Origin: Ornithinimicrobium pratense
GTDB taxonomy: Bacteria > Actinomycetota > Actinomycetes > Actinomycetales > Dermatophilaceae
Length of the DNA: 64,000 bases
Assembly: GCF_008843165.1 (NCBI RefSeq)
Contig: NZ_CP044427.1
Coordinates: 2,666,001 to 2,730,000 of the forward strand
Direction of reading: 5' to 3'
Of the stretch, positions 7,911 through 16,577 are shown one piece after another. The notes below the pieces were generated by a model. The model saw only the letters and a program-made list of their open reading frames with translations. It had not been told where the DNA came from and did no database searches. Made by a program: the position numbers and the translations under genes. The number at the start of each line of letters is the position of its first letter. The first letter of the stretch is position 1.

Positions 7911-10649
7911 GTGGCCATCCTTCTGCACAAGCTGGGGCGCTGGTGCGCCCAGCACCGGTGGACCGTCATCGGCATCTGGGCCGCCGTGCTCGTGCTCGTC
8001 TCGGTCAGCGCCGTGACCTTCATGCGCCCGCTGACCAACGAGATCTCCATCCCGGACAGCCGCTTCGAGGCGGTGCTGGACACCCTGCGCGAGGAGATCC
8101 CCGAGGCCTCCGGCACGACGGGCACGGTGGTCTTCACAGGCGACGCGCCGTTCACCGACGACCAGCAGGACGCCATCGCGGACGTCGTCGAGCGGTGGAA
8201 CGCCATGGACGACGTCGAGGCGGTCGACCCCTTCGAGAGCCAGCAGCAGCTGGACGACAGCCAGCAGCAGATCGTCGACGGCCGGGCCGAGCTCGAGGCC
8301 GGTGCCGAGGAGCTGGACGCAGGTGAGGCTGAGCTCACCGAGGCGCGCGAGCAGCTGGACGCCGGGCGGGAGCAGCTGGAGGCCGGGGAGTCCGAGATCG
8401 CCACCCAGGCGCAGCTGCTGGACGAGGGCCAGGCTGAGCTCGATGCGCAGTCCGAGCAGCTCGAGGGCGCCGTCGCCGCAGGCCTGATCCCCCCGGCCCA
8501 GGCCGAGCCGGCCCGCGCAGAGATCGCGGCCGCCCAAGCACAGCTCGACGCCGGCCGTGAGCAGCTGGAGGCCGGTCAGGCGCAGCTGGCCCAGAGCCGG
8601 GAGGAGCTCGAGGCGGCCGAGCAGCAGATCAGCGAGGGCGAGGCCGAGATCGTCTCGGGGCGCGAAGCCCTCGAGCAGGGAGAGGTGGAGCTGGCGGCCG
8701 GGCAACGGCTGGCCGACCTGACCGACGGCATGCGCGTGGTCAACGAGGAGGGCACCGTCGCGATGACCCAGGTGTCCGTCACCGGCGGCGAGGCCTCCGC
8801 CATCGACCCGGACACCGCCCGGGAGATCCAGGCGATCGGCGAGTCCATCGCGGACACCGGCGGGGTGCAGGTCGACTTCTCCGGCGAGTTCTCGATGGAC
8901 CTCAACTCCATCTTCGGCCCCTCCGAGGCGGTTGGCCTGGCGGTGGCCGCCGTGGTGTTGCTCGTCATGCTCGGCACCCTGCTGGCCGCCGGGCTGCCGA
9001 TCCTCATGGCGCTGGTCGGGGTCGGGGTCGGCGTCGCCGGGTCGCTGGCGCTCTCCCCGTTCTTCGACATGCAGTCGATCACCCCGGTGCTGGCCCTGAT
9101 GCTGGGCCTGGCGGTGGGCATCGACTACTCCCTGTTCCTCATCAACCGGCACCGCGAGCAGCTGCGGCACGGCATGCCGTTGCGTGAGTCGATCGCGCTG
9201 GCCGTGGGCACCTCCGGCAACGCGGTCACCTTCGCAGGGCTGACCGTGATCATCGCCCTGTCCGCGCTCACCCTTACCGGTATGCCGTTCCTGGGCATCA
9301 TGGGCCTGGTGGCCGCCGCTACGGTCGGCCTGTCCGTCCTGGTCGCGATCACCCTCACCCCGGCGCTGCTGTCGCTCATGGGGCTGCGGGTGCTTCCCCG
9401 CAAGGCACGCGCCGCGGTGGCCTCCGGCGACGAGGCGGGGAACGCCGCTCAGGACCTACGGCAGGCCGACACCGGGCGCGGCTGGGCGGCCGGCGTCCAG
9501 CGCCGCCCCTGGCTGGCCATCCTGGCCGTCGTCGCGATCGTCGTCGGCCTGGGCTACCCCACGGGCCAGCTGCGGCTGGGCCTGCCGGACAGCAGCTCGG
9601 AGCCGGCCGGTTCCACGGCCTACACCACCTACGACACGATCCGCAGCGAGTTCGGTGCCGGCGCCACCGGGCCCATCCTGGCCGTGGCCGAGCTCGATGA
9701 GCCGGTCGGCGACGGCGAGGTCGAGCTGATCGGCGCTCAGGCCGACATCGCCGAGGACCTGGCCGAGATCGACGGCGTGCTGCGGGTGCTGCCCGCCGGG
9801 GTCAACGAGAACCGGGACGTGCTGGCCTTCCAGATCCAGCCGGAGGGCGGCCCCACCGAGGAGTCGACGGTCAGGCTGGTCGATGACCTCGACGCGACCC
9901 TGCCTGCGCTCGGGACCGACCACGGCGCCAGCATCGACATCACCGGTCAGACGGTCGCCAACATCGACATCTCCGAGCAGCTCGGGGACGCCCTGCCGGT
10001 CTACCTGGCGGTGGTCGTGGGGCTCTCGCTCATCCTGCTGCTGCTGGTCTTCCGCTCGATCTGGGTGCCGCTGCTGGCCACCGTCGGCTTCCTGCTCTCC
10101 ATCGTCGCCGCCTTCGGTGCGGTGGTGGCGGTCTACCAGCTGGGCCACCTGTCCTTCCTCTTCGGAGTCAACGAGCCCGGGCCGGTGCTGTCGTTCCTGC
10201 CGATCCTGCTCATCGGGATCCTCTTCGGGCTGGCCATGGACTACCAGCTGTTCCTGGTCTCCTCGATGCGCGAGATGTTCGTGCACGGCAAGAGCGCCAA
10301 GGAGGCCGTCGTCAGCGGCTTCAACCTCTCCGCTCGGGTCGTGACCGCCGCGGCCATCATCATGATCTCGGTCTTCGCCGGCTTCATCGGCGCCCACCTG
10401 ACCATGGTCCGACCGATCGGTCTGGGCCTGGCCGTGGGTGTGCTCATCGACGCCTTCCTGGTCCGGATGACGCTGACCCCGGCCGTGCTCACCCTGCTGG
10501 GCGAGAAGGCGTGGTGGCTGCCGCGCTGGCTGGACCGGGTGCTGCCCAACGTGGACGTCGAAGGCGTGCGCCTGGAGCAGTCCCTGACGCCGGCCGGCTC
10601 CGGCAGCGGTTCAGCCGCTCAGGAGCCCGAGCCCGCCGGGCGGGCCTGA
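7911..10649 (+). CDS. MMPL family (RND superfamily) transporter with a long extracytoplasmic coiled-coil insert
   Basis: A 912-residue protein. One N-terminal membrane helix (residues 15-40) is followed by an ectodomain. Residues of about 110-265 are an almost pure Glu/Gln/Ala/Leu repeat (ELDAGEAELTEAREQLDAG and similar), predicted as a coiled-coil hairpin broken once by GLIPPAQAEPA. The first membrane bundle includes MLGLAVGIDYSLFLINRHREQ; the second half repeats the layout, with LIGILFGLAMDYQLFLVS. The GTG at 7911 is preceded by GGAAAGGA at a good distance; the TTG at 7893 lies upstream of that site and is unlikely. MMPL proteins export lipids, siderophores or drugs. The last 31 bases overlap the convergent DUF1648 gene. 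Confidence 0.9.
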   Translation: MAILLHKLGRWCAQHRWTVIGIWAAVLVLVSVSAVTFMRPLTNEISIPDSRFEAVLDTLREEIPEASGTTGTVVFTGDAPFTDDQQDAIADVVERWNAMDDVEAVDPFESQQQLDDSQQQIVDGRAELEAGAEELDAGEAELTEAREQLDAGREQLEAGESEIATQAQLLDEGQAELDAQSEQLEGAVAAGLIPPAQAEPARAEIAAAQAQLDAGREQLEAGQAQLAQSREELEAAEQQISEGEAEIVSGREALEQGEVELAAGQRLADLTDGMRVVNEEGTVAMTQVSVTGGEASAIDPDTAREIQAIGESIADTGGVQVDFSGEFSMDLNSIFGPSEAVGLAVAAVVLLVMLGTLLAAGLPILMALVGVGVGVAGSLALSPFFDMQSITPVLALMLGLAVGIDYSLFLINRHREQLRHGMPLRESIALAVGTSGNAVTFAGLTVIIALSALTLTGMPFLGIMGLVAAATVGLSVLVAITLTPALLSLMGLRVLPRKARAAVASGDEAGNAAQDLRQADTGRGWAAGVQRRPWLAILAVVAIVVGLGYPTGQLRLGLPDSSSEPAGSTAYTTYDTIRSEFGAGATGPILAVAELDEPVGDGEVELIGAQADIAEDLAEIDGVLRVLPAGVNENRDVLAFQIQPEGGPTEESTVRLVDDLDATLPALGTDHGASIDITGQTVANIDISEQLGDALPVYLAVVVGLSLILLLLVFRSIWVPLLATVGFLLSIVAAFGAVVAVYQLGHLSFLFGVNEPGPVLSFLPILLIGILFGLAMDYQLFLVSSMREMFVHGKSAKEAVVSGFNLSARVVTAAAIIMISVFAGFIGAHLTMVRPIGLGLAVGVLIDAFLVRMTLTPAVLTLLGEKAWWLPRWLDRVLPNVDVEGVRLEQSLTPAGSGSGSAAQEPEPAGRA

Positions 10650-11641
10650 GGCTCCTGCCCCAGCCGTTGCCCGGCGGCCTGGAGCAGCGTGCGGGCGCCG
10701 GCCCGCGCCGCGGCGTCACCCTCGGTGACCTGCAGCGCGAGCCGGCGCCCGTCGCGCTGGTGGATCACCAGGCCTGGCCCCCCGGCCTGGTCCACGATGT
10801 AGGAGGTGCGGTCCGGCAGCGGGCGCAGGCCGACCCCGCCCCAGCGCATGGGGTCCAGGTCCTGCACCTCGACCCCGACCACCCGCTCGGCCGCGACGTG
10901 GGAGACCTGCACCGGCAGCACCCGTGAGCGGATCCGCAGCCCGTCCACGTCGACGGCGAGGGTGACCGAGGACCACGCGAGCGCGAGCAGGCCCGTGCCC
11001 AGGCCGACCAGGGCCAGCAGCACCGTCAGCGCCAGACTTCCCGCGACCAGCTGCCACACGGCCGCCGCTCCAAGCACCACCGGCACACCCACACCGGTCA
11101 CGCGCAGCGTCCGCGAGTCCAGCTCGGTGCTCCACGGCTGCAGGGGGCGCACCGCCCTGCCCCGCAGCGCCTGCACGCGGGCCCGGTCGGGGACCTGGGC
11201 CAGCACCTCGGTCGGCGAGGGCCAGCGGCGGCCGTGCACGGCATACCCGACCCAGCCGGCGCCCAGCCCGAGCAGCACCGCCAGCAACGCCCACCACTCG
11301 CGCACCTGCTCCACCCCGACGACCCCGACCCGCCAGACGGTGAGAACGTAGAGCCAGACCGCACCCCAGCCCAGCGCACCCAGGAGCGCCAGCGCCCACC
11401 GCGACCAGGCCGGGGGCACGACCCGCCGCAGCAGCGCAGTGCCCGCCGCGAACAGGGCGACGAGCACCACCGTGGACAGCAGGGCGGAGGCGAAGCCCGG
11501 CCCGGTCACGTAGCCGTCCGCGGTCGGCCCCGACCAGTGTCGCGGCACGACGGCCGGCACGGGGCGCAGGGTGAGTGCGGCCAGCAGCGCGGGCAGGGGC
11601 AGGATCGCCCACAGCCCGGCCAGGGCACGGCGGTGACGCAT
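10619..11641 (-). CDS. DUF1648-containing membrane protein
   Basis: A 340-residue protein starting at ATG 11641 behind GGAAGGA. The N-terminal PRHWSGPTADGYVTGPG motif, between the first two membrane helices, is the DUF1648 signature (proteins expecting P-x-H-W/F in an extracellular loop, related to SdpI-type immunity proteins). At least five membrane segments follow. A C-terminal soluble region of about 100 residues has a PH-like pattern (WSSVTLAVDVDGLRIRSR). It converges on and overlaps the MMPL gene by 31 bases and is divergent from the histidine kinase gene. Function is unknown. Confidence 0.7.
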   Translation of the reverse strand: MRHRRALAGLWAILPLPALLAALTLRPVPAVVPRHWSGPTADGYVTGPGFASALLSTVVLVALFAAGTALLRRVVPPAWSRWALALLGALGWGAVWLYVLTVWRVGVVGVEQVREWWALLAVLLGLGAGWVGYAVHGRRWPSPTEVLAQVPDRARVQALRGRAVRPLQPWSTELDSRTLRVTGVGVPVVLGAAAVWQLVAGSLALTVLLALVGLGTGLLALAWSSVTLAVDVDGLRIRSRVLPVQVSHVAAERVVGVEVQDLDPMRWGGVGLRPLPDRTSYIVDQAGGPGLVIHQRDGRRLALQVTEGDAAARAGARTLLQAAGQRLGQEPQARPAGSGS

Positions 11642-11711
11642 CAAGGTCCTTCCGGTTCGGTTCGGACCCAGGGTATGCGTTGGGCCACCACCGCCCGGCA
11701 CCTGACGACGG

Positions 11712-11717
11712 TAGCGT
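11712..11717 (+). promoter_or_regulatory. -10 element for the GAF histidine kinase gene
   Basis: TAGCGT lies 11 bases before the ATG at 11729, giving a leader of about four bases. No ribosome-binding site intervenes. Confidence 0.3.
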
Positions 11718-11728
11718 GGACGTCCACC

Positions 11729-13339
11729 ATGACCGGACCCGTTGACCCCGCCCCCGGCCCTGACACCTCTTTCGGCCTCGACACTTCCATCTCCGGCCCC
11801 GGCGCCCCAGTCCCAGACCGTGCCGCCCGCTCCGCCGACGGACCCGTGCTCGACCCTGAGGTTCCCGCACCCCCGTCACCGGCGGTGGCAGCCGTGCGCG
11901 ACGTGCTGCGCGCCGCCCGGGACCTCGTCCAGCTCGAGGACGTCCACGAGCTGCTCGACCGCACGCTGGCCCTGTCCTGCCGCCTCACCGGTGCCGGTGC
12001 GGGAGTGCTGCTGGTTGTGGACGAGGACGTGGACTGGTCACGAGGCGACGTCCTGCGGCACGGTGGCGCGGACCACCCCACCCTGGCCCAGGGGCTCATC
12101 CGGGGTGGCCCAGAGACCGTGGCGCTGAGCGCAGACGTGGTCGCGGACGGCCGGGTCCGCGCCACGATCCGGCTCGGTGCCCTGCCAGCGGGGCAGGCCG
12201 AGACGCACCAGCCCACCCTGCTGACCCTGGCCGCGGTCGCTGGCACCCGACTGGACGCACTGCGCCAGCGCGAGGCGGCCCGGCTCTACCAGGCAGTCAG
12301 CCAGGCGCTGTGGGAGCTGGACCGGACGCTGACCGGCACCGTAGACCTCGACGACACCCTGCCGCTGCTGACCCGGCGAGTGCGGGAGGTGCTGCACGCC
12401 GGCGCCGTGGCGTTGGTGGCCCGCCCCGACGAGACCACCCTGCGGGTCCTGGCCGCCGCCGGCGAGGGCGCCGGGGCCGCCCTGGCCGACCTGGCACCCG
12501 ACCTGCACGAGGTGCTCGACCACCGGCAACCGCGGCACTGGGCGGCCCAGCTCGAGGGCGAGGTCGCCTACGTCAGCATCGTCCCCCTGGAGGACCGCGG
12601 ACCAGAGCCTGCGGTGCTGCTGGTCCAGCACTGGCGCTCCCCTCAGGGGGTGCTGCGGCAGGAGGTCCAGGACGTCGTCAGCGCCATGGCCCTGCACGCC
12701 TCGCTCGTCCTGGACCGTGAGCTGGGCGAGCGGGAGCACGACTTGCTCACGCTGCTGGAGGATCGCGACCGGATCGCCCGAGACCTGCACGACCTGGTCA
12801 TCCAGCGGCTGTTCGCGGTGGGCCTGACCCTGCAGGGAGCCACGCGCCGGGCCCTGCTCCCCGAGGTGGTGGAGCGCTTGGAGGGCGCGGTCAGCGAGCT
12901 CGACCAGACGATCCGGGACATCCGGGCCACGATCTTCCAGCTGCGGCACCGCCCCGGCGAGGGGTCCTTCCGCGCCGACCTGCGGGCCCTGGTGGAGTCC
13001 TACGCGCCCACCCTGGGCCTGGCCCCGGTCCTGCACCTGCACGGACCGCTGGATGCGGTGGCCGACGACGAGACCCACGCCCAGGTGCTCATGGTGGTTC
13101 GCGAGGCGCTGTCCAACATCGTCCGGCACGCCCGGGCCAGCAGCGTCGAGGTCACCGCCGTCGCGACCGCCGAGGAGCTGTCCCTGACGGTCACCGACGA
13201 CGGGGTGGGCATCCCGCCGGATGCGGTCGAGAGCGGGCTGGGCAACGTCCGGGCCCGGGCCAGCGACCGGGGCGGCCGGGTGGAGCTGCGTCCCGTCGAG
13301 CCGCACGGCACCCAGCTGCGCTGGACCGTGCCGCTCTGA
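11729..13339 (+). CDS. GAF-domain sensor histidine kinase, DevS/DosT-like
   Basis: A 536-residue kinase. A Pro-rich N-terminus (1-50) precedes two GAF-like regions (about 55-195 and 200-330). The HisKA_3 phosphoacceptor box is DRDRIARDLHDLVIQRLFAV (His near residue 356), and an HATPase_c domain follows with REALSNIVRHAR, TDDGVGIPPDA and SGLGNVRARASDRGG. The order GAF-GAF-HisKA_3-HATPase is that of the DevS/DosT oxygen and redox sensors. I cannot confirm a haem-ligating His. The start MTGPVDP was chosen because the upstream part of the frame is antisense to DUF1648. Its natural partner is the DevR-type regulator 1.6 kb downstream. Confidence 0.85.
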   Translation: MTGPVDPAPGPDTSFGLDTSISGPGAPVPDRAARSADGPVLDPEVPAPPSPAVAAVRDVLRAARDLVQLEDVHELLDRTLALSCRLTGAGAGVLLVVDEDVDWSRGDVLRHGGADHPTLAQGLIRGGPETVALSADVVADGRVRATIRLGALPAGQAETHQPTLLTLAAVAGTRLDALRQREAARLYQAVSQALWELDRTLTGTVDLDDTLPLLTRRVREVLHAGAVALVARPDETTLRVLAAAGEGAGAALADLAPDLHEVLDHRQPRHWAAQLEGEVAYVSIVPLEDRGPEPAVLLVQHWRSPQGVLRQEVQDVVSAMALHASLVLDRELGEREHDLLTLLEDRDRIARDLHDLVIQRLFAVGLTLQGATRRALLPEVVERLEGAVSELDQTIRDIRATIFQLRHRPGEGSFRADLRALVESYAPTLGLAPVLHLHGPLDAVADDETHAQVLMVVREALSNIVRHARASSVEVTAVATAEELSLTVTDDGVGIPPDAVESGLGNVRARASDRGGRVELRPVEPHGTQLRWTVPL

Positions 13340-13387
13340 CGGGCGCCCGCCCGGACGAGACCCTCCCGACTGCCGGGACGCCGGCGG

Positions 13388-14239
13388 TCAGACGACGGCG
13401 ACGGGTCCGTCGGCGTACTCCACGACGGCGCTGGCTCGGGGGCCGCGGCGCATGACGAGCAGCTCGGCACCCTCACCGTGGGCCAGGAGAGCCAGCACCG
13501 GGCTGCGGTCGGTGGCCAGGCCGGTCAGCAGGACCCCGGGGTAGAGGCGGCGCCAGGGCGCAAGCAGCTGCTCCAGCGCCTGCTCGGCCAGCTCTGCGTG
13601 CTCGGTCCACACCGCGGGGATAGACCGCTCCTGGCTGGCCGCCGAGACCGGGACCGACCAGCTGGCCACGGCCAGGGCCGGGCGGCCCGAGCGCAGGGCC
13701 CGGGCCAGCGCGAAAGCCAGAACCGAACCGGACTGTCCATTGTCGTGGCCTACCGCGCCGAGGTCGATGACGACGGGGGCGTCTGCCGGCACCTGGCCCG
13801 GCGCCCAGTCGTCGGGGACCACGACGAGCGTGGGACCGTCCTGGTGGATCAGTGTGCGGGCGGTGCGCCCGAGGTTGATGCGCTGGTGGCCGCCCTCCCC
13901 ACGGCGGCCGATCACGACCAGCGCCGTGCCGCCCTCGCGGCCCAGGGCCCGTTCCCACGTGTGCGCCGAGACCAACAAGGTGTGGGCTGGTCCGCCGCTG
14001 ACCAGGTCAGCGCCCGGCCTCAGCCGGGAGTCGATACGGGCGGCATCGGCGCTGGCCCGGTCCAGGATGGCCCGGCCCGGCGCCTGACCGGTGGTCTGCG
14101 TGTCATGCACCAGCACCAGCGGGGCGATCCCTGCGGACGCGGAAGCCTCCGCGGCCGCCCAGGCGACCGCGGAGGCGTTGTGTGCCGAGCCGTCCACGCC
14201 CACCAGCACCGGCCCGGGAGCCGTCATGGTGGCGGTCAC
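13388..14239 (-). CDS. Universal stress protein, tandem UspA domains
   Basis: A 283-residue protein made of two UspA folds. The first (about 10-148) starts VLVGVDGSAHNASAVAWAAA and has the ATP-binding motif VIGRRGEGGHQ with GRTARTLIHQDGPTLVVV. The second (about 160-283) keeps the fold but its terminal loop (LLVMRRGPRASAVVE) has lost the G-x2-G-x9-G motif, so probably only the first half binds ATP. GTG 14239 follows GGTGAGG at seven bases; an ATG four codons later is the alternative. It lies nine bases after doxX on the same strand, and a DosR-type box upstream of doxX suggests hypoxia or redox induction. Confidence 0.88.
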   Translation of the reverse strand: MTATMTAPGPVLVGVDGSAHNASAVAWAAAEASASAGIAPLVLVHDTQTTGQAPGRAILDRASADAARIDSRLRPGADLVSGGPAHTLLVSAHTWERALGREGGTALVVIGRRGEGGHQRINLGRTARTLIHQDGPTLVVVPDDWAPGQVPADAPVVIDLGAVGHDNGQSGSVLAFALARALRSGRPALAVASWSVPVSAASQERSIPAVWTEHAELAEQALEQLLAPWRRLYPGVLLTGLATDRSPVLALLAHGEGAELLVMRRGPRASAVVEYADGPVAVV

Positions 14240-14248
14240 GGCCCTACC

Positions 14249-14791
14249 TCACCACAGGTACTTGGGAGCGGTGCGGGTCCACAGCTTGCCCAGGCCCAGG
14301 TAGGCCCAGGAGGCCGGGATCAGGGCGATCACGATGAGAGTCATGGCACCGGTGATGTGGTCATCCAGCACCGGGTTGGTCACCAGCGGGAGGGAGGCGC
14401 CGTACATGAAGACGTACATCAGCGCACCGGCCAGGGCACCGACCCGGGCACCCATGCCCAGGATGAGGGTCAGACCGATGCCCAGCAGACCCAGCATGAA
14501 CAGCACGTCGATGAAGCCGTTGCCGGCCATCGCGGTGTAGAAACCGGCCAGCGGGCCCTCGACACCGGACAGGAAACCGGTGGTGGGGCTGCCGCCGTTG
14601 ATCCAGGCCCGCTCACCCGGGGTGGCAAAACCCAGGCCGAAGGTCTTGTCCATGAACGCCCACAGGAAGTAGAAACCGAACGCGATCCGCACTGCCCCCA
14701 GGGCATAACCTCCCGCGGCCGGCAGGAAGTGCTCACGCTCGTGCTCGACGGTGTCGTGGACGATGTCGGGGCGGGGGGCGGTGGTGGTCAT
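14249..14791 (-). CDS. DoxX family membrane protein
   Basis: A 180-residue protein with four membrane helices (about residues 25-45, 80-100, 105-125, 140-160), matching the DoxX family in length and layout. Signature stretches are ALGAVRIAFGFYFLWAFMDK and MLGLLGIGLTLILGMGARVGALAGAL. The ATG at 14791 follows AAGGAG at eight bases. The open frame extends 18 codons upstream but without a site. It is first in a two-gene unit with the universal stress protein. DoxX proteins are linked to quinone-dependent redox protection, though the reaction of this one is unknown. Confidence 0.85.
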   Translation of the reverse strand: MTTTAPRPDIVHDTVEHEREHFLPAAGGYALGAVRIAFGFYFLWAFMDKTFGLGFATPGERAWINGGSPTTGFLSGVEGPLAGFYTAMAGNGFIDVLFMLGLLGIGLTLILGMGARVGALAGALMYVFMYGASLPLVTNPVLDDHITGAMTLIVIALIPASWAYLGLGKLWTRTAPKYLW

Positions 14792-14884
14792 GTCGGCCAG
14801 CTCCTTGGTTGTTGGTCTTGGTGGTTGACTCCAGCATCCCAACATCCGACACCGCGTAGTAGAGGCGAGGGTCCGGACCTTGGC

Positions 14885-14898
14885 GGGACCTTAGTCCC
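14885..14898. promoter_or_regulatory. DosR/DevR-type binding box upstream of doxX-usp
   Basis: GGGACCTTAGTCCC (read on the other strand, GGGACTAAGGTCCC) is flanked by CTTGGC and AAG. It agrees with 13 of the 14 core positions of the DosR consensus GGGACTWWAGTCCC when read on the minus strand. It lies between the stop of the devR-like gene and the doxX start, 94 bases upstream of the latter. The first gene downstream and the regulator next door are both classic DosR-regulon types. Confidence 0.7.
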
Positions 14899-14929
14899 AA
14901 GCCTCACCCATCCCGAACAGGCCCAGGTC

Positions 14930-15571
14930 CTACTTGTCGAAGAGCTTGGCGCCCAGGACCGCGGCCTGGGTGCGACGCTCCAGCCCCAACTTGGCCAAGA
15001 CCGAGGAGACGTAGTTCTTCACCGTCTTCTCGGCCAGGTACATCGTCTCGCCGATCTGCCGGTTGGTCAGACCGTCGGCGATGAGCTCCAGGATCCGCCG
15101 CTCCTGGTCGGTGAGCACCGCGAGCTTGTCGGCCTGCGGGTCCCCGCGGCGCAGCCGGTCCATCACCCGGGCCACCAGGCTGGGGTCGAGCAGGGAGCGG
15201 CCGGCCGCGATCGAGCGGATGCCGTCGATGAGGTCGTTCCCGGCGATCTGCTTGAGGACGTAGCCGTCGGCGCCGGCCATGATCGCCGCGAACAGTGCCT
15301 GGTCGTCGTCGTAACTGGTCAGGATCAACGCCCGGATGGCAGGGTTCTGGGCGCGCACCTCACGGCAGACTTCGATCCCCGAGCCGTCCGGCAGCCGCCC
15401 GTCCAGGACGGCGACGTCGGGGGCCAGCTCGAGAATGTCCTGGACGGCCTGCACGGCCGAGCCCGACTCCCCCACGATCTGCAGGTCCGGCTCGGCGGAG
15501 AGCAGGTCGCGCAGACCGCGGCGCACCAGCTCGTGGTCGTCGAGCAGATAGACGCGGACGGGCTGGCTCAT
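14930..15571 (-). CDS. devR: NarL/FixJ-type response regulator, DevR/DosR-like
   Basis: A 213-residue regulator. The receiver domain (about 1-120) has the acidic pair in VYLLDDHELVRRGL, phosphoacceptor Asp in DVAVLDGRLPDGSG and the conserved Lys in GADGYVLKQI. The LuxR-type helix-turn-helix (about 145-205) reads ILELIADGLTNRQIGETMYLAEKTVKNYVSSVLAKLG, matching DevR closely. The ATG at 15571 is seven bases after the polyprenyl synthase stop, so it probably shares transcripts with the respiratory genes upstream. The GAF kinase nearby is the likely sensor, and the box just downstream of its stop is the likely target. The symbol is by resemblance and context. Confidence 0.85.
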   Translation of the reverse strand: MSQPVRVYLLDDHELVRRGLRDLLSAEPDLQIVGESGSAVQAVQDILELAPDVAVLDGRLPDGSGIEVCREVRAQNPAIRALILTSYDDDQALFAAIMAGADGYVLKQIAGNDLIDGIRSIAAGRSLLDPSLVARVMDRLRRGDPQADKLAVLTDQERRILELIADGLTNRQIGETMYLAEKTVKNYVSSVLAKLGLERRTQAAVLGAKLFDK

Positions 15572-15578
15572 CGTCGAC

Positions 15579-16577
15579 TCAGCTGGACCGTGCGGCGACA
15601 CCGTCGACCAGGGCGCGCAGCGCGTCCACGGCCGGGCCCTCGGGCAGCCCGTCGAGCAGGGTCCGGGCCTCGGCGGCCACCCGCAGGGTGTGATCACGCG
15701 CCTGCTGCATGGCCGGGTGGGCACGCAGGAGGGTCAGCGCCTCGGCCAGCTCGTCCGGGTCCTCGATCGGCCCCCGGGTCAGGGTGAGCAGCCGCTCGTC
15801 GGCGGGGTCGCTGGAGGTGCGGGCGTAGAGCACCGGCAACGTGGCCTTGCCCTCGCGCAGGTCCGCGCCCGGGGTCTTGCCGGAGTCGTCCGCGTCGGAG
15901 GCGACGTCGAGGACGTCGTCGGCCAACTGGAAGACGATGCCGAGCTGCTCGGCGTAGGCGGTGAGGGTGCCCACCGTCTCCGGGTCGCATCCGCCGAACA
16001 TGGCGCCGTAGCGGGCGGCCGTCGCGATCAGCGAGCCGGTCTTGTCGGCCAGGATGGACAGGTATGCCGCAACCGCCTCGTGGGGATCGGCCACCACCCC
16101 GGTCTGCCGGTCATCGCGGATCTGCCCGGCGCAGAGCCGCACGAAGGTGTCGGCCTGGATCCGGACCGCCTCCGCGCCCAGGCCAGCGACCACCGAGCTC
16201 GCGGTGCCGAAGAGCAGGTCACCGATGAGGATCGCGGTGGAGTTGCCGTAGCGGGAGTTGGCGCTCTCCACGCCGCGGCGCAGGTCCGCCTCGTCCATGA
16301 CGTCGTCGTGGTAGAGCGAGGCCAGGTGGGTCAGCTCCACGCCGACGGCGGCGTCCACCACCTTCTCGTCCCACCCGGAGCCGACCTCGCTGGCCAGCAG
16401 GGTGAGCAGCGGTCGGAAGCGTTTGCCGCCGGCGCGGGCCAGGTGGCCGGAGGCTTCGGCGATGAACGGGTCGTGGTGGTCCACGACCTCGTCCATGCGG
16501 GCGGCAACCGCCGTCATGCCAGCTTCGACCCGTTCCTGCAGCTCGTCCTGAACCCCGGGGATGGATGTCACTGTCAC
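15579..16577 (-). CDS. Polyprenyl diphosphate synthase (trans-isoprenyl), menaquinone side chain
   Basis: A 332-residue all-trans prenyl synthase. It has GGKRFRPLLTLLAS (IPP site), the first aspartate-rich motif in YHDDVMDEADLRRG and the second in QLADDVLDVASDADD. The GTG start at 16577 overlaps the nuoN stop (GTGA), so synthesis is coupled to complex I. Chain length cannot be read reliably, but the residues before the first motif (LTHLASLYHDD) lack bulky blocks, and a long chain (hepta- to nonaprenyl) is expected for menaquinone. The surrounding menF, menD, menG and MenJ-like genes support that role. Confidence 0.9.
   Translation of the reverse strand: MTVTSIPGVQDELQERVEAGMTAVAARMDEVVDHHDPFIAEASGHLARAGGKRFRPLLTLLASEVGSGWDEKVVDAAVGVELTHLASLYHDDVMDEADLRRGVESANSRYGNSTAILIGDLLFGTASSVVAGLGAEAVRIQADTFVRLCAGQIRDDRQTGVVADPHEAVAAYLSILADKTGSLIATAARYGAMFGGCDPETVGTLTAYAEQLGIVFQLADDVLDVASDADDSGKTPGADLREGKATLPVLYARTSSDPADERLLTLTRGPIEDPDELAEALTLLRAHPAMQQARDHTLRVAAEARTLLDGLPEGPAVDALRALVDGVAARSS

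Noticed and set aside
8200..8720. The repetitive part of the MMPL gene as a CRISPR array or DNA satellite
   Set aside because: The repeats are degenerate at DNA level, keep one reading frame and encode a regular coiled coil; there are no unique spacers.
14885..14898. The GGGACCTTAGTCCC palindrome as a transcription terminator
   Set aside because: The stem is only five base pairs with no extension or T tract, while its match to the DosR consensus and its place before doxX explain it better.
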